This document shows positions 16,213-31,311 of a DNA stretch of 64,000 bases, in pieces; the stretch's first letter is position 1, and every line of letters begins with the position of its first letter. A model generated the notes under the pieces. That model worked only from the letters and a program-made list of their open reading frames with translations. It did not search any database and was not told the origin of the DNA. This stretch comes from Dugong dugon (Eukaryota > Chordata > Mammalia > Sirenia > Dugongidae). Location: the NCBI GenBank assembly GCA_030035585.1, contig CM057461.1, positions 174,169,624 through 174,233,623 of the forward strand, written 5' to 3'. A program made the translations under genes and the position numbers.

Positions 16213-17329
16213 ATGTATGTATAAAGATGCACCTAAATTTTGACCAAGGACTCCTACACAATGGTCCAAGCAGGCTAAGACAACAGCATAAATGGATTAA
16301 GAGGACCAGTGTGAACCTGTTCCTTCTCAAAATGACCAGTGTTACCCAGTTCTAGTGATTGGTGCTACTTAGGAATGGTGGGGTAGAGTTACCAAGTATG
16401 TATATTTTTCAAGAGAAGTTAGAAACCTAGATCTTAATATTTTTTAAAAAAAACACTGATAGGTCAAATACAACATATCTGAGAGCAGAGAATACATACT
16501 ATTAAAGTACCTGACATTAGCCCATATTAAAAGCTACATTTCAAGCTAAAGAAAAATTTTATGTAATAAGACATACAGTAATTTCTTTGAATGGAATGAT
16601 AAACACTTTGTTCTACTGCTCTTGCTGTTTCTTTTTGGGCATATTTATTCACAATGTATTAAATTATTTTGCATCTAGAAATGCTGTGATGTATGTTCAC
16701 AGTAAGATTTTGAATGAATTATGTGAGGATTTTTTTTATTTGTAGCCTATAGCACTAATATTTAGGGATTAAGTAGTAATATAAACAAATAGATAAAACA
16801 TAAAATAAAAATATTACCATTTCTATTACAATTCAAAAAATACAATTTGGTTGTTTTTCCAGTTAAAGTCAGCAGGTGATTCTGTTATGAAGGAAATGTT
16901 TCAGTTTAATATTATCAAAATGAAATTCATCAAATGGATTTTTACAGTAGTACTGACTTCCTACTTTAAGTGAAAAGAAAAAAGAATGTATCAGTGCAAA
17001 AAGAATTTCTGAAAGAAGTGCAGGAGAATTTCAACTTACGTATATGTTTTCTGTGGAATTCTTTTTTGAAGAAATATTAATTTATATTGTCTGAAACTAA
17101 TCAGTTAAGAATTTCAATGAAATTCCCTACCCTACTCATCGATAGTGTTTCCCCAAACATATCTAAAAGTCAGTCAATCTTGCTTAAATCTATGGATTTG
17201 AGGAGAATGTCTTACAAATACATTTTGGCTTAAATATGAATTTATATGTTCAAACTTAAGTAATCACCAAACTCAAAATCTGGATGTGCCCCGAATCTTT
17301 AGTCTGCTGTCACTACTGGTGAAATCTCA

Positions 17330-18997
<1,668 letters not shown>

Positions 18998-19659
18998 TTA
19001 ATGTTCAGCAAACAAGTTTAAAACAAGGTATTTTAGGGTTTGAAAATGATTAACATCATTGACTGTGCATATGTCTCTTCCCCTAAAATAACCCTTCATC
19101 TAAATATCTTCATGCTTGCCATATAACAATATATCTTCTATCTATGGAAATGTAACTCTAATCGTGAAATAGTATCTTTGAACATCCACACTGAAATCCC
19201 AGGGCATTTGCATTGACAACAACTAGTACTTGCTTGGCTACTGCTCCACATCCTGAATTGCCTTCAAGATGGAGTGAATGTCTTTTATAGATTTAGGAAA
19301 CTACATGACATTTAGTTTGTGTTTTTCAATAGTTTCACTTCATTTCATGTCATGATGCAAGTTTGAAGTCTAAAAATACTTCAAGTCACATAAAGCACAA
19401 ATGAAGCTTCAGTTAAGCTGCCTTGGATCAAGACAGTATGCTTCATATGTAGGAGGGAATGTTTAAAATGTGTTTGATATTATAAAGGACAGCCACAGCA
19501 ACTTTCCCCATACTGTTATATGGAGAAACAAAATGAAATTTAAGAGAGTAGCACTTTAGGAAAAGTATACCAAATAGACCAGGAACGTCTTTCTTACCCA
19601 CCCTATCAGTGAAACATTTAGGAGTCCACTGATCTGGGACCTGCCAGGACATTCCCTAC

Positions 19660-20430
19660 CAAGTACAGGACAGATTATTGCATCTTGAGCCTCCCACAAA
19701 GAAGGGAAAACACAAGATCTTCTAGGCCATTTGAGTTTTGGAGCCAGCATATTCCATGTCTGGGAATACTACTCTGGCCAAATATGCAGTAGGATGAGAG
19801 GCTTCCGGCTTTACAGGGAGTCCAAAGCAAGAAAGGTATCTGCTGCCGGTCCAGGCTACAGTCCAAGCAGTCCTGATACTTGGGCTATACAACCCAAGAG
19901 GCTTTCTGATATGAGAGATATCTATATTGGGAAGATACGTCATGCGGAGTTATGACAAGTCCTATTAGAAAAATCACAACACAGAACTCTAGGATTCTAG
20001 AGCTAAGCTATGTCATTGGCAGCATAGAATTGTACATCATTTAACAAACAACTCCTGACACGTGTTTCTGGCCCTGGTAGAGACAGAGCACCTTATCATG
20101 GTTCATCTGGCAAACCATGTGGCCAGAACTGTCCATTATAAACAAGGTTCTGTTGGAACCATGGAGTCATAATGTTGGGCAGATTGAACAGCAATCCATT
20201 GTAAGACAGAAGCAGTACATCTGGGATGAGGCATGAGCAGGAGGAGAGGCACAAGTCCAGACCTCCATGCCATTTACCCTTGTGCTGTTGCCTCTCACTC
20301 AGCTCATGCCTATGGCTGCATGAGGGCAGAGAGGGGACTTATGACAAGCTGACAGAAGAGGACAAAAGTTAAGCTTGGAATGTAGATGCAAGCTTAAAAT
20401 GGATGACCTTGTGTAGAAGTGGATTTGAAA
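19660..20430. other. GC-richer stretch of uncertain origin, possibly decayed ERV internal sequence
   Basis: Less AT-rich than its surroundings, with overlapping open frames on both strands (19556-19955). The texture reminds me of old retroviral internal sequence, but I cannot place any domain. No gene is called. Confidence 0.3.
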
Positions 20431-21810
20431 GAGAGTGCAAGGGAAAATCCTCCCACAGGGTAAAGTTCTGGGCAGTGCACTGGATCATTCACTTTGTGTG
20501 GAAAGAGAAGCGACCTGAAATTAGAATATATATGGACTGATTAGCAGTGGGTTGGTCTAGGAAAAGAATAGAAAATCTAGGAAGGAAGAAAAGGCATCTG
20601 GGGTAGAAGGATATGCATGTATCCATGGGAGTGGGCACAAAGTATGAAGACCTTTATGTTTCAAATTAACATCCACCATAGAGCGTCCATCACAAAAGCA
20701 GCACTTTGTTGAAAGTGCATCATAGCCCAAACCTGTTTCTTTCCCTTCCCCACAGGTGTGGTTTCTAGGAACACTTCCTAATAGCCTAATCTCTGTCTCA
20801 GAGCAATTCAACCCGCAATAGGTGCATGTAGTATATATTAAGTAACCATCCTTTCTTCAAGGCCTTGGACAATATCACATAATGAAACACCTTTCCACTT
20901 CTGCAGCAATGTATGCCAAGTGGAATATATTGATTCAGGTTTTGTAGTCAAATGTGTTTCAAAAAATATTCTGTGTTTGGAATTTTTGGATCTCAGAATT
21001 CTGGATTAAGGATTTAAGGGCCAGTACTTAAAAGCTAGATGTCCTTGTTTTCCAAGATACTTCCGGTTGGGCAAAGTATGCCTTGTGAGCAGGCCTATCA
21101 GACATCTGAATTTTACAGCAGATAAATACTAAAGTCTTTTAAATTAGTCTGTAATTTGATATACCTAAACTAATTCAAGATACAAAGTTTGTGATTACCA
21201 TATCTAAATTAAACTGGGCATGTAATTTCACAAAATTTTCTGTGTTTAGCTACTTGCCTACACTTGGAGTTGACAGCCTTCAGAGGAGCCACTGTACCCG
21301 TTATATAAAACGAAATGGGGATTTCCTAGTTCAGATTTCCCTGTACTCCATCCACTCTACCACAAACCCTGGGCTTCAACCTTAGGACATGAATAAAAGG
21401 GAAAATACCAAAAGTCTCAAAAAAATTATCATTTTGACTGTCTTTGGGGAAAGACACCTCAATTTGAAGGTGGTAGAGTAGAGGGGTTTTGTCTGAGAAA
21501 AGGAAAACATTTGATCATCTAGCCCCATCCTACAACACTTTCAAGGTCCCAAGATTGCAAGGATGGTAGATGGTGAGATACAGAGTAACTTTAGATAAGA
21601 AAGTATTAGATTAAAAACACTAGTTTGGATATTAAAGGTTTTAAGATGGAAAATTTCTATTGTCCTAGCATTAGAGTGTGTTTGTGACTCTAAATTGGTA
21701 ATTCAGAGGCACGTTAATACATGTACATAAAGTCTAAACACAATTACTCTTTAATCAATATATAGAAATGTATAATAATGACTAGAATTGTGTTTTCAAA
21801 GACTTTTATA

Positions 21811-21830
21811 CATATATATATATATATATA
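21811..21830. repeat. (AT)n microsatellite
   Basis: Short uninterrupted AT dinucleotide run. Confidence 0.95.
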
Positions 21831-21879
21831 CTATTCTCTCTGATCCATATTCCTTGTCTCTCTGATCTATACAATGACT

Positions 21880-22030
21880 CTGGGAAAGAGAGAGGGGAGA
21901 CATGATTATTACCATTTACATCTTAAAGTGGAGGAAATAGAAATAGGAAGCTAAATAACTTGTTGAAAATCACATGACTAATAAGTATGTAAAGCCAGAA
22001 CCGATGACTACTCTAATCTCACATCCTTTA
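21880..22030 (-). repeat. MIR SINE, degraded
   Basis: Reverse complement of the MIR core: a segment like CATTTAC-AGTGGAGGAAA followed by an AAATCACATGACTAATAAG region corresponds to the antisense MIR pattern. Old and diverged. Confidence 0.55.
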
Positions 22031-22503
22031 CACTTCCTCCTGCATGGAATACACACGGTGAAGAAAGTCACAATATCTGTATACTGTAGATTGTAAAGTC
22101 TCCTCCTCTTAAATGAATATATGAATAAAAGTAGTTATTTTTCTTTCAGCCCTTCTAAAAGCTAAAACCATGAGGAATTATCCTATTGGTCACTCAAAGC
22201 AAAGAAACTGACTTGAGTAAATATCAAAACATATAGTATAGTGCATCCCTGTTGAAAATTCAGCTGGTCACTTTGAATCCCTTGGATAAACTTTCAATTT
22301 GATAGAGATGATGTAACATACTCTATATTGTTATTGTTTTAGTTTAGATTTGATATTCAAACTCTAATGCTATAGACTCAAATATAAATATGCAATTAGA
22401 AATAATTTTAGTTAAAAATTTATTCTTATCAGAGGCAGATCCCATTCATTATATAACTTGATGCCATTTAACAAATCACTTTCCTGAGAAGCAGCATAAT
22501 GGT

Positions 22504-23106
22504 TGTCTTAGGCTGGATTCTCTAGAGAAGCAAAACCAGTAACGCATATAAATACATAGAGAGAGAGGCTTATATCAAGGAAACAGCTCATGTGATTGTA
22601 GAGGCTAGAACGTCCCGAGTCTGTGGATCAGGGTAGAGGCCTCTCCCAAGTTACACAGCCACAGAAGCTGGCGAGTCCAAGATTGGCAGGTTGGACAGCA
22701 GAGGTCCCGCTCACAGGCTGTGAAGGTTGACGAATTCTGAGATCGGCAGGCAAGACCACAAGATTTCTTCTGATTCACGTAGCTGCAGGGGCTGGCGAAC
22801 CCAAGATTGGCAGGTCAGAGAGTAGGGCTCCACTCACAGGCTGTGAAGATCGAGGAATCCCAAGTTCGGCAGATAAGCTGACAACCCAAGTCCTAAGAAC
22901 CAGAGATGAGATGACAAGAGGCAGCCGCAGGATCCAGAGTGAGCAAAAAGCCAGAAGGACTGCTTATATTCAGATGTGGGCCACACCTCCCAGGAGACTC
23001 CCTTTTATCTGACTGGCTACTCACAGTATATTCAGTCATGGGAGTGATCACATTAAAACACTGAGAATCACGGCCCAGTCAAGTTGACACACCATCTTAA
23101 TGATCA
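22504..23106 (-). mobile_element. ERV-L 3' LTR
   Basis: About 603 bp, similar to the 5' LTR and longer by about 70 bp. A purine-rich stretch (AAGGGGTGGA on the minus strand) lies immediately before its start near 23107-23120 and fits a polypurine tract. The start reads TGATCATTAAG. Confidence 0.85.
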
Positions 23107-23439
23107 AAGTCCACCCCTTGTCAACTTGGCACATGTACACATTTCCTTAAACCATACATAATCTCTGAATAAAGACAATTAGAAAGTCATACTTGCACCT
23201 AACATGATACAACTAACACGCGTACAATCAAAAACGCACTAGCTCCGTTTACAGCTTATATTTCTAAGTGAAGGAAACAAAAATATACATACAAAGCAGA
23301 AGTACTCATAGCAATTACAGTCCCCGTTTCTACAACTGGTCACGTGGCCATAACTGGTATTTAGAACTACCTTCTTCCACCACCCATTCTGTATTCCTTT
23401 GCCCTCAGCAAGCACCTTGGCTGGTCATGGTTCTTTGCC

Positions 23440-23840
23440 TGGTGGGTGACCCAAACCTTCATTCCTAAAGGGCCTGGGTCATTAGAAGTCATGCCGGAAT
23501 TAGGTTGCTGTAGTTTTCCACTGACTTTAATCACAGGGCATGGTAGTACTAAGAGACATCCTAAGGAATCTTCTGCATTTCAGACCTACTCTTCTTTACC
23601 TCCATTATGTACTATCAATCCAATTTCCTGTTGGTAATCAGGATCAATCACACCAGCCAGTATGGTAATTCCTTTCTTTGCCTGTTGATCCAGAGGCATA
23701 AGGAGCCCAAAGTGGCCAGGTGGCATTCTTAACTTCCAGTTCAATGGAATCAGTGACATGTCTCCAGGTGGGAGCATTCCTCCCTTTGGAACTAAGACCT
23801 CTAGGCCTGCAGAGCATAAGATCGAGGGGAGAAGAAGCAA
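23440..23840 (-). pseudogene. ERV-L dUTPase remnant
   Basis: After integrase, a segment with GVIDPDYQQEIGL and HNGGKEE matches conserved dUTPase motif 3 and the following strand. A dUTPase located after integrase marks the ERV-L group. The C-terminal glycine-rich motif is not found. Inactive. Confidence 0.75.
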
Positions 23841-23956
23841 AAATCTTGCCAGTGGGTCACTAGGGGTAACAGTGATTGGTGTCACTCCCATTTCCACCCC
23901 TTGATTCCTGGACCATGAACCCTGGCTATGGGAGAAACAGCACCATATATTGGATG

Positions 23957-24722
23957 CTAGTTTAAAGCATATACAGCCTCCTGGAGAACACTGCCCCAAC
24001 CCTGCAAAGTACTGCCACCTAGCTGGCGCCATAATTGTGTCTTTAGAAGGCCATTCCATCGTTCTATCAAGCCAGCTGCTTCAAGATGATGGGGAACATG
24101 GTTTAGACCAGTGAATTCCATGAGCACGGGCCCACTGCTGCACTTCATTTGCTGTGAAGTGAGTCCCTTGATCTGAGGCAATGCTGTGTGGGACACCATG
24201 ACAATGGATAAGGCATTCTGTAAGTTCATGGATGGTAGTTTTGGTGGAAGCATTTCGTGCAGGGAAGGCAAATCCATATCCAGAGTGAGTGTCTATTCCA
24301 GTAAGGACAAAATGCTCCCCCTTCCATGATGGAAATGGTCCAATGTAATCAACTTGCCACCAGGTTGCTGGCTGATCACCTCGAGGGATGGTGCCATATC
24401 GGGGATTCAGTGTTGGTCTCTACTCTTGGCAGATTAGGCACTCAGCAGTGGCTGTAGCAAAATCTGCCTTGGTGAGTGGAAGTCCATGCCGCTGGGCCCA
24501 TGCATAACCTCCATTCCTGCCACCATGGCCACTTTGTTCATGAGCCCATTGAGCAACGACAGGAGTAGCTGGGGAAAGAGGATGACTGGTTTCCACAGAA
24601 CGTGTCATCCTATCCACTTGATTGTTAAAATCATCCTCTGCTGAGGTCACCCTTTGGTGAGCATTCACATGAGACACAAATATCTTCACTTCTTTGGCCC
24701 ATTCAGAGAATTCTATCCACAT
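23957..24722 (-). pseudogene. ERV-L integrase remnant
   Basis: An N-terminal HHCC zinc-binding region (HEQSGHGGRNG then CLICQE near 24430-24560) is followed by the catalytic core with a first aspartate around 24350, a SDQGTHF motif around 24170 and the glutamate in HHLEAAGLIERW near 24090. A frame change and stops separate the zinc and core parts. Inactive. Confidence 0.85.
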
Positions 24723-25150
24723 AACTCTTCCCTATAAATCCTTGTCTACAATTTTCCAATCATTTTCTTTCCAAGTCCCTGACCATCCAACCAAACCATT
24801 GGCCACAGCCCATGAATCGGTATATAATTGCACATCTGGCCATTTCTCCTCCCAAGCAAAGTGAACAACCAGGTGCACTGCTCACAGTTCTGCCCATTGA
24901 GAGGATTTCCCTTCACCACTGTCCTTCAGGGAAGTCCCAGAAAGGGGCCGTAATGCTGCCACAGTCCACTTTTGAGTGGTGCCTGCATATCGCACAAAAC
25001 CATCTGTAAACCAGGCACGAGTTTTCTCTTCCTCAGTCAACTGATCATACGGAACTCCCCATGAGGCCATAGGTGCAAACTGGGAGATGGAAGGTAATGT
25101 GACAAGAGTGGAGACCATGGGCATTTGGGCCACTTCCTCATGCAACTTAC
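24723..25150 (-). pseudogene. ERV-L RNase H remnant
   Basis: Contains AWFTDGFVRYAG (first catalytic aspartate), QWAEL and a YTDSWAVANGL segment, the usual D-E-D pattern of retroviral RNase H. It lies between the RT and integrase remnants. Stops interrupt the frame (for instance after QWAEL). Inactive. Confidence 0.8.
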
Positions 25151-25399
25151 TTGTGCCTTTGGGTCCTGCTCGGGCCTGATCTCAAATATACCACTTCCAT
25201 TTAATGATAGAGTGCTGCTGTGCACACCCAACTTTATGGTTCTGTGGGTCAGACAACACTCACTTCATGATGGGCAGCTCAGGCCTCAGAGTGACTTGGT
25301 GTCCCATGGTTAAGCATTCAGGCTCTACTAAGGCCCAGTAACAAGCCAAAAGTTGTTTCTCAAAAGGAGAGTAGTTATCTGTAGAGAATGGCAGAGCTT

Positions 25400-26340
25400 T
25401 GCTCCAAAATCCTAAGGGTCTGGGCTATGATTCACAGATAGGGGCCTGCCAAAGCCTCCAAACAGCATCTCTATCTGCCACTGATACTTCAAGCACATTG
25501 GATCAGCTGGATCATATGGTCCAAGTGGCAGAGTGGCTTGCACAGCAGCCTGAACCTTTTGCAGAGCCTTCTCTTATTCTGGTCCCCACTCAAAACTAGC
25601 AGCTTTTTGAGTCACTTGATAAATAGGCCAGAGTAGCACTCCCAAATGAGGAATATATTGCCTCCAAAATCCAAAGAGGCCCACTAGGCGTTGTGCCTCC
25701 TTTTTAGTTGTGGGAGCAGGAAGACACAATAACTTATCCTTCACTTTAGTAGGAATGTCTCAACATGCCCCACACCACTGGATCCCTAGAAATTTCACTA
25801 AAGTGGAAGGTGCTGGAATTTTTGTGGGATTAATTTCCCACCCTCTAGCACACAAATGTTTTACCAGTAAGTCCAGAGTCATTGACGCTTCTTCCTTACT
25901 AGGTCCAGTCAGCATAATGTCATCAATGTAATGGACCAGTGTGACATCTTGTGGAAGGGAAAGGCGATCAAGGTCCCAGAGGACTAAATTATGACATAGG
26001 GATGGAGAGTATATGTAGCCCTAAAGTAGGCAAGTGAAGGTATATTGCTGGCCTTGTCAGCTAAAGGCAAACTGCTTCTGGTGGTTCTTTGAAACAGGTA
26101 CGGAGAAAAAGGCATTAGCCAGATCAACAGGTGCATACCAGGTACCAGGAGATGTATTAATTTGCTCAAGCAGTGAAACTACATCTGGAACAGCAGCTGA
26201 AATTCGAGTCACCACCTGGTTAAGTTTTCGATAAGCTACTGTCATTCTCCAAGATCCATCTGTTTTTTGCACAGGCCAAATAGGAGAGTTGAATGGGGAT
26301 GTGGTGGGAATCACCACCCCTGCATCCTTCACATCCTTGA
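25400..26340 (-). pseudogene. ERV-L reverse transcriptase remnant
   Basis: Starts with [20 protein letters not shown], the usual retroviral RT finger region, and continues through [11 protein letters not shown]. The catalytic box is present as YIDD at 25919-25930 in a frame different from the preceding segments. Several stops and shifts divide the domain. Inactive. Confidence 0.85.
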
Positions 26341-26378
26341 TGGTGGCAGTAATTTCTGCAATCCCTCCAGGAATAGCG

Positions 26379-26731
26379 TTATTGCTTTTGGTTTACTATT
26401 TTCCTAAGTAGGGGCAATTCTAATGGCTTCCACTTGGCTTTTTCTATCATAATAGCCCTTACTCTATTTGTCAGGGATCCAATGTGGGGGTTCTGCCAGT
26501 TGCTGAATATATCTATTCCAATTATGCATTCTGGAACTGGGAAATCACTACAGGATGGGTTTGGGGACCAACTGAACCTACTGTGAGACAGACATGAGCC
26601 AAGACCTGACCTCCATATGCCCCAACTCTGACTGGTGGGCCATAGTGACATTTTGGGTCTCCTGGAATTAGTGTCAGCTCAGAGCCAGTATCCAGTAATC
26701 CCCGAAAAGTCTGATTATTTCCTTTCTGCAA
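26379..26731 (-). pseudogene. ERV-L protease (retropepsin) remnant
   Basis: Aspartic protease of retroviral type. The active-site triad LLDTGSELT is visible near 26690-26700, and a downstream IIGIDIF segment matches the second conserved part of the fold. Two overlapping frames must be combined to cover the domain, so there is at least one frameshift. It begins about 80 bp inside the 5' LTR. Inactive relic. Confidence 0.82.
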
Positions 26732-26811
26732 ATCTTTTTTTGTGTGTGTATGTATGCAGTTCTAACTGATTCTTCATATAATTGCTCTATTTATAAGTGG
26801 TATTACCAGAG

Positions 26812-27343
26812 TGTCTTAAGCTGGGTTCTCTAGAGAAGCAAAGCCAGTAACACATATAAATATATATATAGAGAGAGATTTATATCAAGGAAACATCTCA
26901 AGCTGGCAAGCCCAAGATTGGCAGGTCAGAGAGCAGAGCTCCTGCTCACAGGCTGTGAAGGTTGACGAATTCTAAGATAGGCAGGCAAGACCACAAGGTT
27001 TTTACTGATTCATGTAGCTGCAGGGGCTGGCAAACCCAAGATTGGCAGGTCAGAGAGTAGGGCTCCACTCACAGGCTGTGAAGATGGAGGAATCCCAAGT
27101 TTGGCAGATAACCTTACAGCTCAAGTCCCAAGAACCAGAGATGAGATGACAGGAGGCAGCTGTAGGATCCAGAGTGAGCAAAAAGCCAGAACGTCAGCTT
27201 ATATTCAGATATGGGCCACACCCCCAAGGAGACTCCCTTTCATCTGACTGGCTACTCACAGTATATTCAATCATGGGAGTGATCACATTAAAATACTGAG
27301 AATCATGGCCCAGTCAAGTTGACAGACAATCTTAACCATCACA
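26812..27343 (-). mobile_element. ERV-L 5' LTR
   Basis: Reads TGTGATGGTTAAGATTGTC at its start and ends CTTAAGACA on the minus strand. Compared with the other LTR it lacks about 70 bp after TATATCAAGGAAACA, in the region before AAGCTGGC. No convincing primer-binding site is seen just inside it. Confidence 0.85.
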
Positions 27344-27374
27344 ATCGTCAAAAAAATCGAGGTATAGTGAAAAA

Positions 27375-27500
27375 TAATGAGTTCAGAAGTTAACAGCACT
27401 GCAATCTAACCTCAGACATGCCATTGCTTTGCTGTGAAATTTGGGCCAATCACTTTAATTTTTTGTTTTAATTTCCTTATCTGTGAAATAGGATGGATAG
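27375..27500 (+). repeat. MIR SINE, degraded
   Basis: Pattern of MIR core sense strand: GAAATTTGGGCCAATCACTT then TTAATTTCCTTATCTGTGAA. Ends about 120 bp before exon 7. Confidence 0.6.
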
Positions 27501-27618
27501 TATCCATATCCAAACTAATTCACAATATTGTTACAAATTTCAAAGTAAAATGAATTTACATGAATTTCCTTTGTTTTTAAATAATGATCTAATTTATTTA
27601 GCCATTGCTATTTCGTTA

Positions 27619-27894
<276 letters not shown>

Positions 27895-28597
27895 TCACCT
27901 TCAGATTTACTATAAAATTTTATAATTTCAAGGTCAATTGTGTTTATTTTTTAACCACAAATTTGGACTTCAAAAATTTTACAATTTTTTTTTTCAAATG
28001 TCAATAAATATATGTACCATCTATGGTTACTGGTGTTGAAATTACTTAGTATCTATCTATCCACTAATTTCTAAACTGAGGGTTGGTTTAAATTATTAAA
28101 GTTAGCTAATTGTGAAAAATTACTTAGGCTCACATCTATTCAAAGCATTTATGTTTAGTCTTTGAGTTTGGCACTGACAACAAAACCCTCAACTTTATAG
28201 GCTAGACTTTTCTTTGAAGTGGCATTTGTAGACTTGAGTGCCTTAAGTGATATGTTAAGCATAGTCGTCACTTCTGTATAATAAGCAAACACTGTGATGG
28301 ACATTTAAACTTAAAGAAAAGGCTTTGGCAGGTAACTAGTCATGGGTAATGTAGTGTGTGTAATACAAAAATGTAAACAGATAGCTATAGTTAACCAGTC
28401 GTTAAATAATATTCCATTCCTTGGATGGTCTTTTTCATATTGCCATACCATTTAGTAATAGCCACCAAGTTCAAGGAAGACAAATCATTTCCACTGACAT
28501 ATATTTGTATTGAGACTTCAATCTATTAAACTTTTCAAGTGTGTTTTAGAAAAATTAAAAACAAATTTACTATCTGAGAGTTAGGTACTTCATATAA

Positions 28598-28599
<2 letters not shown>

Positions 28600-28630
<31 letters not shown>
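28600..28630. repeat. (AT)n microsatellite
   Basis: Uninterrupted AT run of about 15 units. Confidence 0.95.
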
Positions 28631-28633
<3 letters not shown>

Positions 28634-29324
28634 ACATGCAATTAAGAAAATGGTAGAGCAACTAATTCTCCAAATTAAAAAAATTAAACTTTCATAGGAA
28701 TAATTTAGATCTTGGAAGGCAAGCTAATGTGAACTCAAACAATGTTTTACATTTCATCATAAATTGTATGTATGGTTATTAATAAGCATTAATTTATTCT
28801 GTTTCTTCAAAACATTTGCTTCATCAATTGTTTTAGCAAGCACTTTATCACAAACATGACAATTCCTTGATGATGGTCTACTAGAAGCATAATCAGAACG
28901 AGACTAGTGATGATACCTTATTCACTAAGATGACACTTTCCAGGAAGAATCAGTTAAAAATCAATCTAGAAAACTCAGTGAATTTTACTTTATGGCTATA
29001 AAACTTCATGTGTCTTTATAATTGCTTTCCTAACATACTATATGCAGCATTGTGCACAGATTTCTTGGGAACAAAGGAACTTAAGCTAGAGGAATAAAAC
29101 AAATTTACCTTCCAGACAGCATACAAAAACAATGTAACTTCAACCAAGGCCTTGGTCTGGCATTTCTGAACATTCTGTTCCAAATGCCAAAGTGGAATCA
29201 CTGGACCATTGCCTAAAGTAATGAGAATTTTGAAACTCACCTGGCACTGTGCTTATCATGACAATGAAAATATAGGGAAAACTTCTAAGTGAATGTTTTT
29301 ATTATTATTGGCATTTATTGTTGT

Positions 29325-30156
29325 AGCTGGACTATATGAAGAAGAACACGGCATCAGGTTTGGAGGAAGACTCATTAATAACATGTGATATGCAAATGAC
29401 ATAACCTTGCTTGCTGAAAGTTAAGAGGAATTGAAGCACTTACAGATGAAGATCAATGACTACAGTCTTCAGTAGGGATTACACCTTAACATAAAGAAAA
29501 CAAAAATCCTCACAACTGGATCAATAATCAACATCATGATAAATGGAGAAAAGATTGAAGTTGTCAAGGATTTCATCTTACTTAGATCTACAATCAACAT
29601 CCATGGAAGTAGCAGTCAAGAAATCAAATGATGCATTGCTTTGGGAAAATCTGCAGAAGATCCCTTTAAAATGTTAAAAAGCAAAAATGTCACTTGAAGA
29701 CTAGGTAAGCCTGCCCCAAGCCATGGTATTTTCAATCGCCTCATAGGCATGCAAAAGCTGGAAAATGAATAAGGAAGATCGAGGAAGAATTGATGTCTTT
29801 GAATTATGGTGTTGGTGAAGAATATTGAATATACCATGGACTGCCAGAAGAACGAACAAATCTGTCTTGGAAGAAGAACAGTCAGAATGTTCCTTGGAAG
29901 TGATTACGTCTCATGTACTTTGAACGTGTTATCAGGAAGGGACCAGCCCCTGGAGAAAGACATCATGCTTGGTAAAACAGAGGATCAGCAGAAGAGAGGA
30001 AGACCCTCGAGATGGAATGACACAGTGGCTGTAATAATAGGATCAAGCATAACAAGGATTATGAGGATGGCACAGGATTGGGCCATGTTTCATTCTGTTC
30101 TACACAAGATTGTTATAAGTCAGAGCCAACTGGACAGCACCTAACAACAACAACAA
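29325..30156 (+). mobile_element. RTE LINE, 5'-truncated copy
   Basis: Begins within the reverse transcriptase (GCTGGACTATATGAAGAAGA, as at 45190) and runs to the RTE 3' UTR and an AAC tail at 30140-30156. The frame has several stops. The open frame at 29806-30144 is an out-of-context remnant. Confidence 0.88.
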
Positions 30157-31311
30157 CACTGTCATTCTTGGTTTGGAATTGCTAACATATCACCTGCACT
30201 GTTCTGTATTCCTCAAAACCAAGCTTCCATCTCATGCCTGGTGATACACAAGGGTAGGGTTCTAGTTCAAGACCTGCTGAATATCTTCCTTAAATTTTTA
30301 ACTTTTTGGTTTTCTTTTCTTCCTCTTTCCTACTCTCTTCTACAACACATATTTTTGTTGCACTATGGAATTTAGACAAATTAGGTATCTTATGGCATTA
30401 ATAATTACAAAATTACTATCTATATATAATAGCTATAATTTATATTTTGCTGGTTTCAGGAATTAATTGCCATTTTTTTAAAGTTCAATTCTAAATATGT
30501 ATGTGTATTCACTAGATATTTGAGAAGAGGAATAATGAAAATAAATTCCTGTGTTTACTTTTAACAATAAAAACAATATATTATTCTTAGCATTCCTAGC
30601 TTAAAATTAAACTAATGGTCTATATGTACAAAACTTGGTTAACTATGGCTCACAGAATTGCTTGTATGTATTCAAAAGGTGAAAAATAACTATATCAGGA
30701 ATATGACAATGTAACTTAAATGTGTCCCCAACAAGCTATAAATGCTAATTTTAAGGAAGTAAAAGCATCCAGTTCTAAAATAAAAATCACACAGCTCAGC
30801 ATACATATTGCTTTAAATGTGCATTTGTAAATCTTATTAATTTTTAATAAGTAATATAAGCTTATAAACAATATAAACTGGAAAAATACTTAAATTCATA
30901 AATTTATCTGCTATAATCTTGAAATGTATATTCAAGAAATAAAATGGAAGTGCTCCCACCTAGAGGACTCAACAATGCAACAACATAAACAGGCAGTCAT
31001 TGCAAATTTTGGAAAGTATGCTATTATAGTTTAAAAAGATATTTAAATATGTTTTCCTTCAGGTTCTCCAATAAATCTCACTTGTAATATAAAATATATC
31101 AAAAAGACACAATTCATTTACTAGAACAGAACAATTAATCAATAGCCAACTCAGGGAGGAAATGATGTCTCTGAAGGCAGAGCATCTTTGTTAATCCTGA
31201 GATGGCTAAACTTAAAATGATTGTAGTAAGATGTTTAAGGATTCAGTGTGCCTGTGTCATACTGGGAGGGTTGGGAGAGGAAGAGAGTGAAAGGGAGAAC
31301 ACCAGACGTAC

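Larger units (their letters stand above)
22504..27343 (-). mobile_element. ERV-L type endogenous retrovirus, gag deleted
   Basis: A minus-strand provirus. The two LTRs are at 26812-27343 (5') and 22504-23106 (3'). In order from the 5' LTR it has retropepsin, reverse transcriptase, RNase H, integrase and a dUTPase after integrase; that position of dUTPase is characteristic of class III ERV-L. There is no env. Only about 80 bp separate the 5' LTR from the protease, so gag is missing. Flanks ATGGT (22499-22503) and ATCGT (27344-27348) fit a 5-bp duplication with one change. Stops and frameshifts break every domain; it cannot encode functional proteins. Confidence 0.9.
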
